Positions 27,958-36,797 of a DNA stretch of 64,000 nucleotides are shown piece by piece (the first letter of the stretch is position 1; every line of letters begins with the position of its first letter). The DNA comes from Niallia sp. FSL W8-0635 (GTDB lineage Bacteria > Bacillota > Bacilli > Bacillales > Cytobacillaceae), in the NCBI RefSeq assembly GCF_038007965.1, contig NZ_JBBOYD010000001.1, forward strand, positions 2,520,501 to 2,584,500, given 5' to 3'. The notes under the pieces were generated by a model. That model was given only the letters and a program-made list of their open reading frames with translations. It was not told the DNA's origin and ran no database searches. The position numbers and the translations under genes are program-made.

Positions 27958-28866
27958 TTATGATTGTAGTTGGACTTGCGGAAGTAGGCTCACTACCTTC
28001 TCCTTTGTGCATAATCCAATTGAAAATGCTGTAGCACTTCCTGCTGCAATGCTATAGCGGAAGGATTCTTTCATATCCTGCGTCTCTTCATATTTAGCAA
28101 GAAAGCCTGCTACCATACTATCTCCTGCGCCAACTGAGCTTTTCACTTCCCCTTTTGGCACTGTACTAATTAGTTCTTCATGTTGGCTAATTAATATTGC
28201 GCCTTCACCAGCTAAGGAAACAATGACATTCTGTGCGCCCATCTCTAATAATTTTTTCCCATAAGGAATCGCTTCCTGTGCATTTGTAATAGTTGTCCCA
28301 AACAAATCACCTAACTCATGATGATTAGGCTTTATTAAGAATGGTTGATACGGCAAGACTGCTTTTAGTAACTCACCTTCTGCATCGACAACAAATGAAA
28401 CATTGTTTTCATGACAGATTTTCACAAGCTCCTCATATGTCGTTTTTGGCAAGGTTGATGGAACACTACCTGCTAACACGAGTAAATCATCCGAAGTTAA
28501 GGAAGCAATCTTCTCCTTTAATTCTTGGAGTTTTTCAGCAGAGATAGTTGGTCCACTTGCATTTAGCTCTGTTTCCTTATCAGCTTTTAACTTCACATTG
28601 ATACGAGTATCTTCTTCCACTTTCACAAAATCAGTTTCAATCTTTTCAGCGAGTAATTGCGTTTCGATGAAACTTCCCGTAAAACCACCAACAAAACCTA
28701 ATGCTTTACTTTGCACGCCCATTCTTTTTAATACTTTGGAAACATTTATTCCTTTTCCACCTGCAAATTTACTTGTTTTTTCTAATCGATTAAGCTCTCC
28801 TAAATACACTTCTGGAACTTCGATAATATAATCGACAGAAGGATTTAAGGTTAGGGTATAAATCAT
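27958..28866 (-). CDS. fruK: 1-phosphofructokinase
   Basis: 302-residue PfkB-family kinase. It has the N-terminal GGKGINVSKVLKRMG and the C-terminal anion-hole/catalytic SSVGAGDSMVAGF (D249). It converts fructose 1-phosphate to fructose 1,6-bisphosphate, the next step after FruA. It overlaps the fruR stop by four bases. Confidence 0.97.
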   Translation of the reverse strand: MIYTLTLNPSVDYIIEVPEVYLGELNRLEKTSKFAGGKGINVSKVLKRMGVQSKALGFVGGFTGSFIETQLLAEKIETDFVKVEEDTRINVKLKADKETELNASGPTISAEKLQELKEKIASLTSDDLLVLAGSVPSTLPKTTYEELVKICHENNVSFVVDAEGELLKAVLPYQPFLIKPNHHELGDLFGTTITNAQEAIPYGKKLLEMGAQNVIVSLAGEGAILISQHEELISTVPKGEVKSSVGAGDSMVAGFLAKYEETQDMKESFRYSIAAGSATAFSIGLCTKEKVVSLLPQVQLQS

Positions 28867-29615
28867 TCTTTCACAACCTTTATACTAGTTTTCCTTGAAT
28901 ATAAATCGTTTACTTCTTCATCAAGGGAGTTTGTAATAATAGAAGCATCATGCAAATCAGCTATTTTAGAAAAATAGACTTCCGAAAACTTACTGTCATC
29001 TGCGAGAAAGAATGCTTCTCTTGATAATGCTAGTGCCTTGCTTTTCACCATGGCTTCCTCTTGGTCAGGTGTAGTATACCCATATTCAGGATGAATACCA
29101 TTCACACCCATGAAGCATTTGTCAAAACGGTAGTTATCAAGACTAAGGATGGCACCACGTCCTACTAATGCATTTGTCTTTTCTTTTACATATCCCCCTG
29201 TTAGGAAAGTTTGAATGCGAGCTTCTAGCAAGCTAGCCAAATGCATAAGACCATTTGTCACAACTACAATATCGCGATTTTTTAAAAATGGTAGCATTTC
29301 TGTAATTGTCGAACCTGCATCCAAATATATGCTATCGCCATCCTCTACTAGATTTGCTGCAAAAGCTGCAATCATTTTCTTTTCTTGGAGGTTTTTGAAC
29401 GCTTTTTCACTCATGCTCGGTTCCTTTATTTTACCTTGGAGCCTTGCAGCGCCACCATGAACTCTTTTTAAGAAACCTTCTTGCTCTAATTGAGTTAAAT
29501 CACGTCTAATTGTTGATTCAGATGTATTTGTACTATCTATTAATTCTTGTATTTTCACAACACTATGCTGTTTAAGCAATTGTAAAATAAGTTCATGCCT
29601 TTCAGGTGTTAACAA
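28863..29615 (-). CDS. fruR: DeoR family transcriptional regulator of the fructose operon
   Basis: 250 residues. The N-terminal HTH has the DeoR signature (ELIDSTNTSESTIRRDLTQLE) and the C-terminal sensor domain has DAGSTITEM and GVNGIHPEYG. It is probably a repressor relieved by fructose 1-phosphate and autoregulates, as it heads the operon. The start is TTG (29615) with GGGAG upstream. Confidence 0.93.
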   Translation of the reverse strand: MLTPERHELILQLLKQHSVVKIQELIDSTNTSESTIRRDLTQLEQEGFLKRVHGGAARLQGKIKEPSMSEKAFKNLQEKKMIAAFAANLVEDGDSIYLDAGSTITEMLPFLKNRDIVVVTNGLMHLASLLEARIQTFLTGGYVKEKTNALVGRGAILSLDNYRFDKCFMGVNGIHPEYGYTTPDQEEAMVKSKALALSREAFFLADDSKFSEVYFSKIADLHDASIITNSLDEEVNDLYSRKTSIKVVKE

Positions 29616-29660
29616 AATTCTTACACTCCCTTGTCTTGGGTATGTCCTTCATCTAACAAC

Positions 29661-29689
29661 ATCATAATGTAAACGATTTCGATTTTCAA
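29661..29689 (-). promoter_or_regulatory. fru promoter with cre (CcpA) site in the spacer
   Basis: Minus strand TTGAAA (29684-29689), a 17-base spacer, TATGAT (29661-29666). On the plus strand TGTAAACGATTTCG (29668-29681) fits the cre consensus TGWnAnCGnTnWCA except at the last base and fills the spacer, so CcpA binding would block initiation. Confidence 0.75.
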
Positions 29690-29898
29690 GCATTTTCTTT
29701 CAAAAACAATCAAATATTATCATTTATTTGACGTTTTGTGAACGTTTTTAGTATAATCTGAATTTTCATTCTCTAAATTTCTACATAATTACCTATATAT
29801 AACTCGAAACTAGTAAATATATTTAACAATTATTGATTGTTTATGGTATCCTTTGTTCTGGTACTTAAAATATATTATGGATGAAAAGGAATGAATGT

Positions 29899-30249
29899 AT
29901 GAAGAAAATCCCTTATTTCTATTTAGAATTTGTTAAAATTCTATTTTCAGCAGTACTCTTATTTGCAATATTTGGAACGGTTAATGATCTTATCATAAAG
30001 CTTATTACCGGCTATTCTTTCCCTAATGTTCAATTTTTAGAGAACAAACAGTCACTTACAGGATTGTTTATCTTACAATACATTGGATTTGCGCTTATTT
30101 ATTTTGTTATTTACAAAAATTACCTTTCCGTTATCAGTTTTAATAAACAAAAGCAGCACAAAAAGCTACCGCCTTTATGGTCAAAATATTTAGTCCTTTT
30201 CGGTACAGCTTTTATCCTATTATTTTATATCGTGCTTCTCTTTTTCTAA
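29899..30249 (+). CDS. Hypothetical three-TM membrane protein
   Basis: 116 residues with three hydrophobic segments (about 8-30, 50-70 and 90-115). There is a short loop with basic residues (NKQKQHKKLP) before the last helix, and the protein ends in hydrophobic residues. I do not recognise the family. ATG 29899 has AAAAGGA nine bases upstream; another ATG at 29881 lacks an RBS. It precedes the nrd control region but has no evident link to it. Confidence 0.65.
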   Translation: MKKIPYFYLEFVKILFSAVLLFAIFGTVNDLIIKLITGYSFPNVQFLENKQSLTGLFILQYIGFALIYFVIYKNYLSVISFNKQKQHKKLPPLWSKYLVLFGTAFILLFYIVLLFF

Positions 30250-30300
30250 ATTATTTTAATAGAAAGTAATTGCGTAAAAATAGATTGTGTGATACTATCA

Positions 30301-30347
30301 AATCAATATATAGTTGATAATCACCAAATTCTTACTATATATAGTTA
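30301..30347 (+). promoter_or_regulatory. Two NrdR boxes overlapping the nrd promoter
   Basis: CAATATATAGTTG (30304-30316) and CTATATATAGTTA (30335-30347) both match the core CwATATATwGT of the NrdR box and are offset by exactly 31 bases, the helical phasing typical of NrdR sites. TTGATA (30314-30319) and TATATA (30336-30341) with a 16-base spacer could be the promoter, each hexamer overlapped by one box. Confidence 0.8.
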
Positions 30348-30378
30348 TTATAACAACTCTCAATATCCAATGTCTCTT

Positions 30379-30408
30379 TTTCGCTTCTTAAGAAGCGACT
30401 TTTTTTTG
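30379..30408 (+). terminator. Terminator-like palindrome between NrdR boxes and the riboswitch
   Basis: Perfect 18-base palindrome TCGCTTCTTAAGAAGCGA (30381-30398) followed by CTTTTTTTT. If the nrd promoter is the one under the NrdR boxes, this element lies in the nrd leader; it could instead end the gene at 29899-30249. Confidence 0.6.
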
Positions 30409-30481
30409 AAAGACATTTACATTTGTCATAGCTAATGACAAATTCGTTACATAGAATAGTTACGAAAAAATTTAATATGCC

Positions 30482-30649
30482 ACAAGTATTGGTGTCCTTT
30501 ACGGACTTAATAGGGAATTCGGTGCGATGCCGAAGCTGTACCCGCAACTGTATGTGATACGAACTAAGAATACCACTGAGAAAACATTTCTCGGGAAGGT
30601 CTTAGTGTAGGATGATTCACTAGCCAGGAGACCTACCATTTGCTTGTGT
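30482..30649 (+). ncRNA. Cobalamin (B12/AdoCbl) riboswitch
   Basis: The closing stem pairs CACAAG (30482-30487) with CTTGTG (30644-30649). Inside lie TTCGGTGCGATGCCGAAGCTG, then CCCGCAACTGT, the B12-box-like ACCACTGAG and AGCCAGGAGACC, the standard landmarks in order. It sits upstream of a class I ribonucleotide reductase operon. Confidence 0.92.
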
Positions 30650-30669
30650 TTCATTACTCCGGGACTTTG

Positions 30670-30767
30670 AGTAGATGAAACGATGGTGTAAATTTACTCT
30701 TTTACTTCCAAAAGAAGATTTTTATACTATCGTTTGATCCACTCAATACTGTTGAGTGGATTTTTTA
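30670..30767 (+). promoter_or_regulatory. Riboswitch expression platform: antiterminator and terminator
   Basis: The terminator has arms ATCCACTCAA (30737-30746) and TTGAGTGGAT (30752-30761) followed by TTTTTT. GAGTAGATGAAACGAT (30670-30685) can pair with ATCGTTTGATCCACTC (30729-30744) at 14 of 16 positions, which would consume the terminator's 5' arm. The two helices exclude each other, so B12 binding is expected to favour termination. Confidence 0.8.
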
Positions 30768-30896
30768 TTAGCTAATTCTATCAGTTATTGGATATTATGC
30801 GAAAAAGCGTTAAAATTTTAGGTTATCCTTACTGATAACTAAAGCGAAATAACTTGTAGAAAATAGCCTTTAATTATATTTATTCGGAGGTATACG

Positions 30897-33134
30897 ATGA
30901 AAACATTAGACAAGGATACTCTTATCTTTTTTGATGAACTTGAAAAAGACTTTCAACACTTAGATTTCCAACCGCTTAAAAATCGAGCAAAACAATATGT
31001 AGAGAATAAACAAGAGATCAACGAAGAAGAATTTATTCATCAACTCATTCTGGAAGCCTTAAGCTATATGGATGAAAATTCCCCAGATTGGTCCTATGTA
31101 GCCGCTCGATTACTTTTAAATGACCTATATAGACAAGGAAAAAAAAATCGTCATTCTACCAATCAAAATGTATATGCGAATTTTTTCCATTTAATAGATA
31201 CTTTAACAAAAAAAGGAATCTATCATCCTTCTATTCTTGATACATATACAAAAGAGGATATCTTTGAGCTTGAAACAGTTATTCAACAAAAAAACGATTA
31301 TTTATTTACGTATATCGGACTACGAATGCTCTCTGATCGTTATCTAGCTCGTGATCACCAAAAACGAGTTTTCGAATTACCGCAAGAGCGCTTTATGATT
31401 ATTAGTATGCACTTAATGAAAAATGAACCAAAAGCAAACCGATTAACACTTGTAAAAGAAGCATATTGGGCCCTAAGTAATCTATATATGACCGTAGCTA
31501 CTCCTACTCTGTCTAACGCAGGGAAGAACTGGGGTCAATTATCAAGCTGCTTTATCGATACAATTGATGACTCTTTACAATCTATCTATGATAGCAATAC
31601 AGATATCGCAAATCTATCAAAGAACGGTGGAGGGATTGGTGTTTATCTTGGAAAAATCAGAAGTCGAGGCAGTGCTATAAAAGGATTTAAAGGGGCATCA
31701 TCTGGAGTTATCCCATGGATGAAGCAGCTAAATAATACCGCTGTCAGTGTAGATCAACTTGGACAACGTAAAGGAGCGATAAGTGTCTATCTTGACGTTT
31801 GGCATAAAGATATCTTTTCCTTCCTAGATAGTAAATTAAACAATGGAGATGAGCGATACCGTACACACGACCTATTTACAGGCATCTGTATCCCTGATTT
31901 ATTCATGGAAAAAGTGGAGAAACGGGAAGAATGGTATTTATTTGATCCTCATGAAGTCAGAACAGTGATGGGATATAATTTAGAGGATTTCTTTGATGAG
32001 GAAATGGGAAAAGGTACTTTCCGTTCGAAATATGAGGAATGTGTAAACAATCCTGATTTATCAAAGGAAATAGTTCCAGCAATTAACATTATGAAAAGCA
32101 TTTTAAGAAGTCAGTTAGAAACTGGCACTCCTTTTATGTTTTATCGAGACGAAGTAAATCGTAAAAATCCGAACAGTCATTTAGGTATGGTTTATTGTAC
32201 AAATCTTTGCACAGAAATTGTTCAAAATCAAAGTCCTACAATATTATCAGAGCAAAAATATGAAGATGGCAGAATTATTATTGAAAAAATCCCAGGCGAT
32301 TTTGTTGTCTGCAATCTTTCTTCTATTAATCTAGCAAAATCTGTTACTGAAAATGTATTAGAACGGTTAATCCCTATTCAAGTACGCATGCTTGATAATG
32401 TGATTGATTTAAATACCATTCCTGTTATCCAAGGACAAGTAACAAACCAAAAATATCGCGCCATTGGTCTTGGAACCTTTGGATGGCATCACTTACTTGC
32501 ATTAAAACAGATCAAATGGGAATCAGAAGATGCGGTGTTATATGCAGATGCTTTATACGAAAAAATAAGCTTCTTAACGATTGCAGCAAGTGCTGAGTTA
32601 GCTAAGGAAAAAGGGGCATATCCTGTGTTTCAAGGTTCCGATTGGGAAACAGGTACTTATTTTGCAAAAAGGGGATATGATTCAGCAGAAAGCGCATGGG
32701 ATTGGGACGCACTTAAAGAAACTGTCCACCATAACGGATTACGTAATGGCTATTTATTAGCAATAGCACCAAACGCTTCAACTGCTTTAATCGCTGGAAG
32801 CACACCTAGCATTGACCCAATATTCAAAAAACTATACTCAGAAGAGAAAAAAGATTATAAAATCCCTGTGACAGCACCAGATTTAAATAAGGATACGACT
32901 TGGTTTTATAAATCTGCTTACTTAATCGATCAACATTGGAGTATAAAGCAAACAGCTAAACGCCAAAAACATATTGATCAAGGAATCTCCTTTAATTTAT
33001 ATGTACAAAACACAGTTAAAGCAAAGGAGTTACTAGATTTACATGTAGCAGCATGGAGAAACGGCTTAAAAACAACCTATTATTTAAGATCAACTTCATC
33101 CGAAATAGAGGATTGTGATTCTTGCTCTAGCTAA
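30897..33134 (+). CDS. nrdE: Class I ribonucleoside-diphosphate reductase subunit alpha
   Basis: 745 residues. It makes dNDPs from NDPs by radical chemistry. Active-site residues are visible: redox pair C218 (LSSCFID) and C472 (VVCNLSS), thiyl Cys C438 with N436 and E440 (TNLCTE), and a C-terminal CxxC tail (EDCDSCSS). The N-terminus lacks the ATP-cone of E. coli NrdA, yet the body resembles NrdA more than B. subtilis NrdE; the symbol is used for position only. There is no nrdI or nrdH alongside. GGAGGT precedes the ATG. It is expressed under NrdR and a B12 riboswitch. Confidence 0.93.
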   Translation: MKTLDKDTLIFFDELEKDFQHLDFQPLKNRAKQYVENKQEINEEEFIHQLILEALSYMDENSPDWSYVAARLLLNDLYRQGKKNRHSTNQNVYANFFHLIDTLTKKGIYHPSILDTYTKEDIFELETVIQQKNDYLFTYIGLRMLSDRYLARDHQKRVFELPQERFMIISMHLMKNEPKANRLTLVKEAYWALSNLYMTVATPTLSNAGKNWGQLSSCFIDTIDDSLQSIYDSNTDIANLSKNGGGIGVYLGKIRSRGSAIKGFKGASSGVIPWMKQLNNTAVSVDQLGQRKGAISVYLDVWHKDIFSFLDSKLNNGDERYRTHDLFTGICIPDLFMEKVEKREEWYLFDPHEVRTVMGYNLEDFFDEEMGKGTFRSKYEECVNNPDLSKEIVPAINIMKSILRSQLETGTPFMFYRDEVNRKNPNSHLGMVYCTNLCTEIVQNQSPTILSEQKYEDGRIIIEKIPGDFVVCNLSSINLAKSVTENVLERLIPIQVRMLDNVIDLNTIPVIQGQVTNQKYRAIGLGTFGWHHLLALKQIKWESEDAVLYADALYEKISFLTIAASAELAKEKGAYPVFQGSDWETGTYFAKRGYDSAESAWDWDALKETVHHNGLRNGYLLAIAPNASTALIAGSTPSIDPIFKKLYSEEKKDYKIPVTAPDLNKDTTWFYKSAYLIDQHWSIKQTAKRQKHIDQGISFNLYVQNTVKAKELLDLHVAAWRNGLKTTYYLRSTSSEIEDCDSCSS

Positions 33135-33160
33135 TATTGACTAAAAGGGAGGAATATAAA

Positions 33161-34204
33161 ATGGAAGAAATCGTTAAAAAAAGACCCATTATGAATAAAC
33201 AAGCACCAAATAAATCGACTGCTATTATTAATGGAGAATGCTCCAATATTTTAAACTGGGATGATGTTCGCTATCAATGGGCATTCCCAAAATACAAAAA
33301 AATGCTCGCTAATTTCTGGACTCCTTTTGAAATTAATATGAGTCAAGATATGAAGCAATTCCCTGAATTATCTGACGATGAACAGGATGCATTTTTAAAG
33401 ATTATCGGTTTATTAGCGTTGTTAGACAGCATTCAAACAGACTATGCTGGCAAAGTAGCTGATTATCTAACAGATTCGAGTCTATCGGCATTAATGATTA
33501 TTCTAGCACAGCAGGAAGTTATTCATAATCATTCTTATTCCTATGTCTTATCTAGTTTAGTACCAATGGAAAAACAAGAGGAAGTATTTGAATTTTGGAG
33601 AACGGAACCTATACTTGAAAAAAGAAACGAATTTGTTACAAATGGCTATGCCTATTTCGCCGAAAATCCAACTCCTTTAAATCTGTTAAAATCGATTGTG
33701 TATGACGTAGTTTTAGAAGGCTTATTTTTCTATTCTGGATTCGCTTTCTTCTACCACCTAGCAAGAAACCAAAAGATGGTAGCAACTAGCACGATGATTA
33801 ACTATATTAATCGTGATGAACAAATACATGTTGATTTATTTGTAAAGATTTTTAAAGAGGTTCTAAACCAATACCCTGAATATAACAACAAAGAACTTGC
33901 TACTTTCGTAGAGGATACGATGAAGGAAGCTGCCCAGCTAGAAATAGAGTGGGCAAGATATATAATCGGCAATAAAATAGACGGAATTCTCCTGCAAGAT
34001 GTAGAAGATTATATTAAGTTTTATGCAAATGTAAGAGCAAACCAGCTTGGATTTGAACGTCCGTTTGAAGGCTATCGAAAAAATCCATTGCGCTGGATAA
34101 AAGCTTATGAGGAAGTAGATTTAGGGAAGTCCGATTTCTTCGAACAAAAATCACGTCAATATGTAAAGGTTAATCATGTAGATAATGGATTTGATGAACT
34201 TTAA
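33161..34204 (+). CDS. nrdF: Class I ribonucleoside-diphosphate reductase subunit beta
   Basis: 347 residues, ferritin-like. All metal ligands are present: D89 (LLDSIQ), E119 and H122 (QQEVIHNH), E186 (LEGLFF), E220 and H223 (RDEQIH). The radical tyrosine is Y126, four residues after H122. It therefore looks like a tyrosyl-radical enzyme with a di-metal site (Fe or Mn not decidable). ATG 33161 has GGGAGG upstream; a TTG at 33137 is less likely. It lies 26 bases after the alpha gene. Confidence 0.93.
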   Translation: MEEIVKKRPIMNKQAPNKSTAIINGECSNILNWDDVRYQWAFPKYKKMLANFWTPFEINMSQDMKQFPELSDDEQDAFLKIIGLLALLDSIQTDYAGKVADYLTDSSLSALMIILAQQEVIHNHSYSYVLSSLVPMEKQEEVFEFWRTEPILEKRNEFVTNGYAYFAENPTPLNLLKSIVYDVVLEGLFFYSGFAFFYHLARNQKMVATSTMINYINRDEQIHVDLFVKIFKEVLNQYPEYNNKELATFVEDTMKEAAQLEIEWARYIIGNKIDGILLQDVEDYIKFYANVRANQLGFERPFEGYRKNPLRWIKAYEEVDLGKSDFFEQKSRQYVKVNHVDNGFDEL

Positions 34205-34209
34205 TCATG

Positions 34210-34238
34210 AAAGGAGCAACCAATGCTGTTGCTCCTTT
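34210..34238 (+). terminator. Terminator of the nrd operon
   Basis: Arms AAAGGAGCAAC and GTTGCTCCTTT with a seven-base loop, then T-rich sequence. Confidence 0.85.
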
Positions 34239-34261
34239 TCCATATATCCACAATCTATTTA

Positions 34262-34855
34262 CTATTCCGTTAAACTATTGCTATGAAATAAACCTATTAA
34301 AGAATTTGGCTGTTTTTTTTCAAAATACTCTTCTTTTGTCATACAATAATAGACACTCGTAATTATTCGATTGTTAAAAAGTTTATAGCGATCTGTCTTC
34401 TGAAATCGATATTGAAAACCACATTTTTCATTAACCCGTTTCGACTTTGTATTAAAGTCAAAATGTCCACACCATATTAAATCCAAGTGTAATTGTTCAA
34501 ATCCAAATACTATGAGATGATTTACTGCCTCTGGCACAATACCCCTTCCCCAATATTTTGGATTTAAAGCAAAGCCAACTTCTCTCTGCGCTAAATGAGA
34601 AAGCTTAACATCTGGTGTACGCTCATGAAAACCGATGCTGCCAATCACTTTGTTTTCCTCTTTCCAAACGATGGCATAGGAATTTTTATTCTGTAAAAAA
34701 TAGCGGATTACTTCTTTGCTTTCTTGTTCCGTTTTATGAGGTGGCCAGCCTGCAAACGGACCAACCTCTTCCCTTTGCGCATATTCAAATAAATCTTTAT
34801 AATCCTCTTCCTGCCATCCTCTTAATAGGAGTCTTTCCGTTTCAAATATGTCCAT
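34262..34855 (-). CDS. GNAT family N-acetyltransferase (RimJ/RimL-like)
   Basis: 197 residues. The acetyl-CoA site is GFALNPKYWGRGIVPEAV (about 90-107), with the RimJ/RimL-type start ETERLLLRGWQEEDY and the VNEKCGFQYRFQ motif near the C-terminus. It acetylates a protein N-terminus or small amine; the target is unknown. ATG 34855 is preferred to the TTG just upstream; the RBS is GGTGGTG. It is the last gene of a minus-strand group after the exonuclease gene. Confidence 0.85.
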   Translation of the reverse strand: MDIFETERLLLRGWQEEDYKDLFEYAQREEVGPFAGWPPHKTEQESKEVIRYFLQNKNSYAIVWKEENKVIGSIGFHERTPDVKLSHLAQREVGFALNPKYWGRGIVPEAVNHLIVFGFEQLHLDLIWCGHFDFNTKSKRVNEKCGFQYRFQKTDRYKLFNNRIITSVYYCMTKEEYFEKKQPNSLIGLFHSNSLTE

Positions 34856-34892
34856 CAAAATTCACCACCAGTAATGTTGAAATTTTCTCATT

Positions 34893-35621
34893 CTATCGTA
34901 AAGCTAATCTCTCATATATATCCTGTAAGGTACGACAGCCCAGTTCTTGTGCACGTTCTAAATAATGACACCAAAGAATAGCCGTTAGTTTAGCATCGCC
35001 TAATGCATGATGGCGATCTATTACTGGAATATCGCTAAATTCACACCATTCCTCCAATGTTAATATCCTTTGCTTCGGTTCAACAATTTTAAATAAAAAG
35101 GCAGTATCTACGATTCGATGCTTAAATGGTGTTTTAAAACTCTTCCAACAAGCAGATTGCATAAAGCTTTTCTCATGGGACGAATGATGAGCAACGAGCG
35201 TATCCTCGTTAATAAAGGCAAAAAATTGAATAAGCGCATCAGATAAGGATGGTGCATCTTGTAAATCTTCGGTTTCAATTCCGGTTAGACGACTTATTTC
35301 CTCTGATATCTCAACACCAGCATTCACTAATGTATAAAATTGTTCCTCTAAAATTTGACACCCTTGTACCTTAACCGCACCAATTGAAATAATTTGATCT
35401 CCTTTATCTGGTAAGAAACCCGTTGTTTCAATATCAAAAACAACTGCTTTTAAATCATTCAATGGTAATCTGGAAGCAACTTCAACTTTTAGATCTTTTT
35501 GTAGCTGACGCATGAAAGCGATTTGTTGTGAATTACTTCCACTCGAGGTAGCGTGCAATACACTTGAATTAACTTTTCCATATAAATCTCTCATGTATTG
35601 AAGAAACGATTCTACTCCCAT
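34893..35621 (-). CDS. DnaQ/PolC-type 3'-5' exonuclease domain protein
   Basis: 242 residues. DEDDh exonuclease motifs are clear: Exo I VFDIETTGF, Exo II VAHHSSHEKSF and Exo III HHALGDAKLTA. An N-terminal helical segment of about 50 residues precedes the nuclease. It probably trims DNA or RNA 3' ends. ATG 35621 follows AAAAAGGG and starts one base after the stop of the DUF294 gene, so the two are cotranscribed and probably coupled. Confidence 0.88.
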   Translation of the reverse strand: MGVESFLQYMRDLYGKVNSSVLHATSSGSNSQQIAFMRQLQKDLKVEVASRLPLNDLKAVVFDIETTGFLPDKGDQIISIGAVKVQGCQILEEQFYTLVNAGVEISEEISRLTGIETEDLQDAPSLSDALIQFFAFINEDTLVAHHSSHEKSFMQSACWKSFKTPFKHRIVDTAFLFKIVEPKQRILTLEEWCEFSDIPVIDRHHALGDAKLTAILWCHYLERAQELGCRTLQDIYERLALR

Positions 35622-35622
35622 C

Positions 35623-36606
35623 TTAACACCCTTTTTCAATTATCCTTTGTACTTGATGATATAATTTGATGCCATTACGCATTAATGCTTTTATTTCTTG
35701 TCTTTGCTCTTTCGTTAACTGATTGATATACAAATAGTGAACATCTTCATATGTTTTGGCTTCTCTAAATAAATTAATCCGATAATCTAATATTCTATTA
35801 AAAGAATATTCATACGTATTTAACCATTCATCATATATTTTCATCTCTCGCAAAGCTTGCATTCTTTCTAATGTAGAAGTTTGTTGCAATCTTTCTTTGA
35901 TAGAAAGGAGCCTTATCGAATTTACGTACGGTAAATACATGGTATGTTTTAAATGAATAGAACCTCTGTGACTCCCAGTTCTTTCAACAAAGAACTGACC
36001 AAATATTCCAACCCCTTTTTTAATACGCATCACATTATTCATAAACCGTATTAATAGCGTTGGATGCGAAACACAATACTCATGGATAAAGTTTCTCAAT
36101 TCTTGAACATATTCTTTATCACCAAAAATTTTTCTGCTATCATAAAAGATTTGTAAAAATCTTATTGATTCCCAGTTTTCTTTTTCCAACCATTGATTCA
36201 ATTGATGTTTCCACTCTTCTAGAGATTTACACCATACAGAATTACTACTCATCACATTTCCTTCACAATATGGATAACCGATCTTATTTAAGGCATCGCT
36301 CACACTTTTACCGAGATTCATAAAATATTGGTTACAAGCAAAATCTTTTACTTCATATATAATACCATGGTCTTGATCACTAAAAATACCTTGTTCTTTC
36401 CTACCAGCACTACCGGTGACAAACCACACAAACGAACACGGAGGATTTCCATCTGTTTTCTTAAATTCAGAGAGAATATATTGAAATAAGCGCTTAAATA
36501 TTCCATCATGAAAATTATTCAATTCATCGTTAGTATAAGTAGTTGTTTGTAAGAAAAGATCCTTTTCCTTCTTCAACTCATTAAGTCCTACATTTTTAGA
36601 GCACAT
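35623..36606 (-). CDS. DUF294 nucleotidyltransferase-like protein
   Basis: 327 residues. The GlnD-type nucleotidyltransferase motif is GSAGRKEQ followed by SDQDHG (about residues 65-80), and the C-terminal DUF294_C helical region follows from about 185. The usual CBS or cyclic-nucleotide domains of larger family members are absent. The product and target of the transferase are unknown. It pairs with a DEDDh exonuclease and lies downstream of amtB, with a terminator between. AAGGAAG precedes the ATG. Confidence 0.83.
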   Translation of the reverse strand: MCSKNVGLNELKKEKDLFLQTTTYTNDELNNFHDGIFKRLFQYILSEFKKTDGNPPCSFVWFVTGSAGRKEQGIFSDQDHGIIYEVKDFACNQYFMNLGKSVSDALNKIGYPYCEGNVMSSNSVWCKSLEEWKHQLNQWLEKENWESIRFLQIFYDSRKIFGDKEYVQELRNFIHEYCVSHPTLLIRFMNNVMRIKKGVGIFGQFFVERTGSHRGSIHLKHTMYLPYVNSIRLLSIKERLQQTSTLERMQALREMKIYDEWLNTYEYSFNRILDYRINLFREAKTYEDVHYLYINQLTKEQRQEIKALMRNGIKLYHQVQRIIEKGC

Positions 36607-36709
36607 CCATGCACTTCCTTCGATAATCGATATTTATATTTATATTTATCATACCATTTATCCTTTTTATACACTCATTTCTTAACTATTGTCGCTATTA
36701 ATCATTGAA

Positions 36710-36743
36710 AAAAAAGATAAAAGTCCCACTTTTCAGCGAGACT
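36710..36743 (-). terminator. Terminator of amtB
   Basis: On the minus strand AGTCTCGCT and AGTGGGACT pair around a GAAA tetraloop (36722-36743), followed by a T-rich tract. Confidence 0.75.
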
Positions 36744-36797
36744 CCTATCCTGATTAATCAATTTACCTTTTTCTTTAAGAAGGCTAAAAACGTGCCA

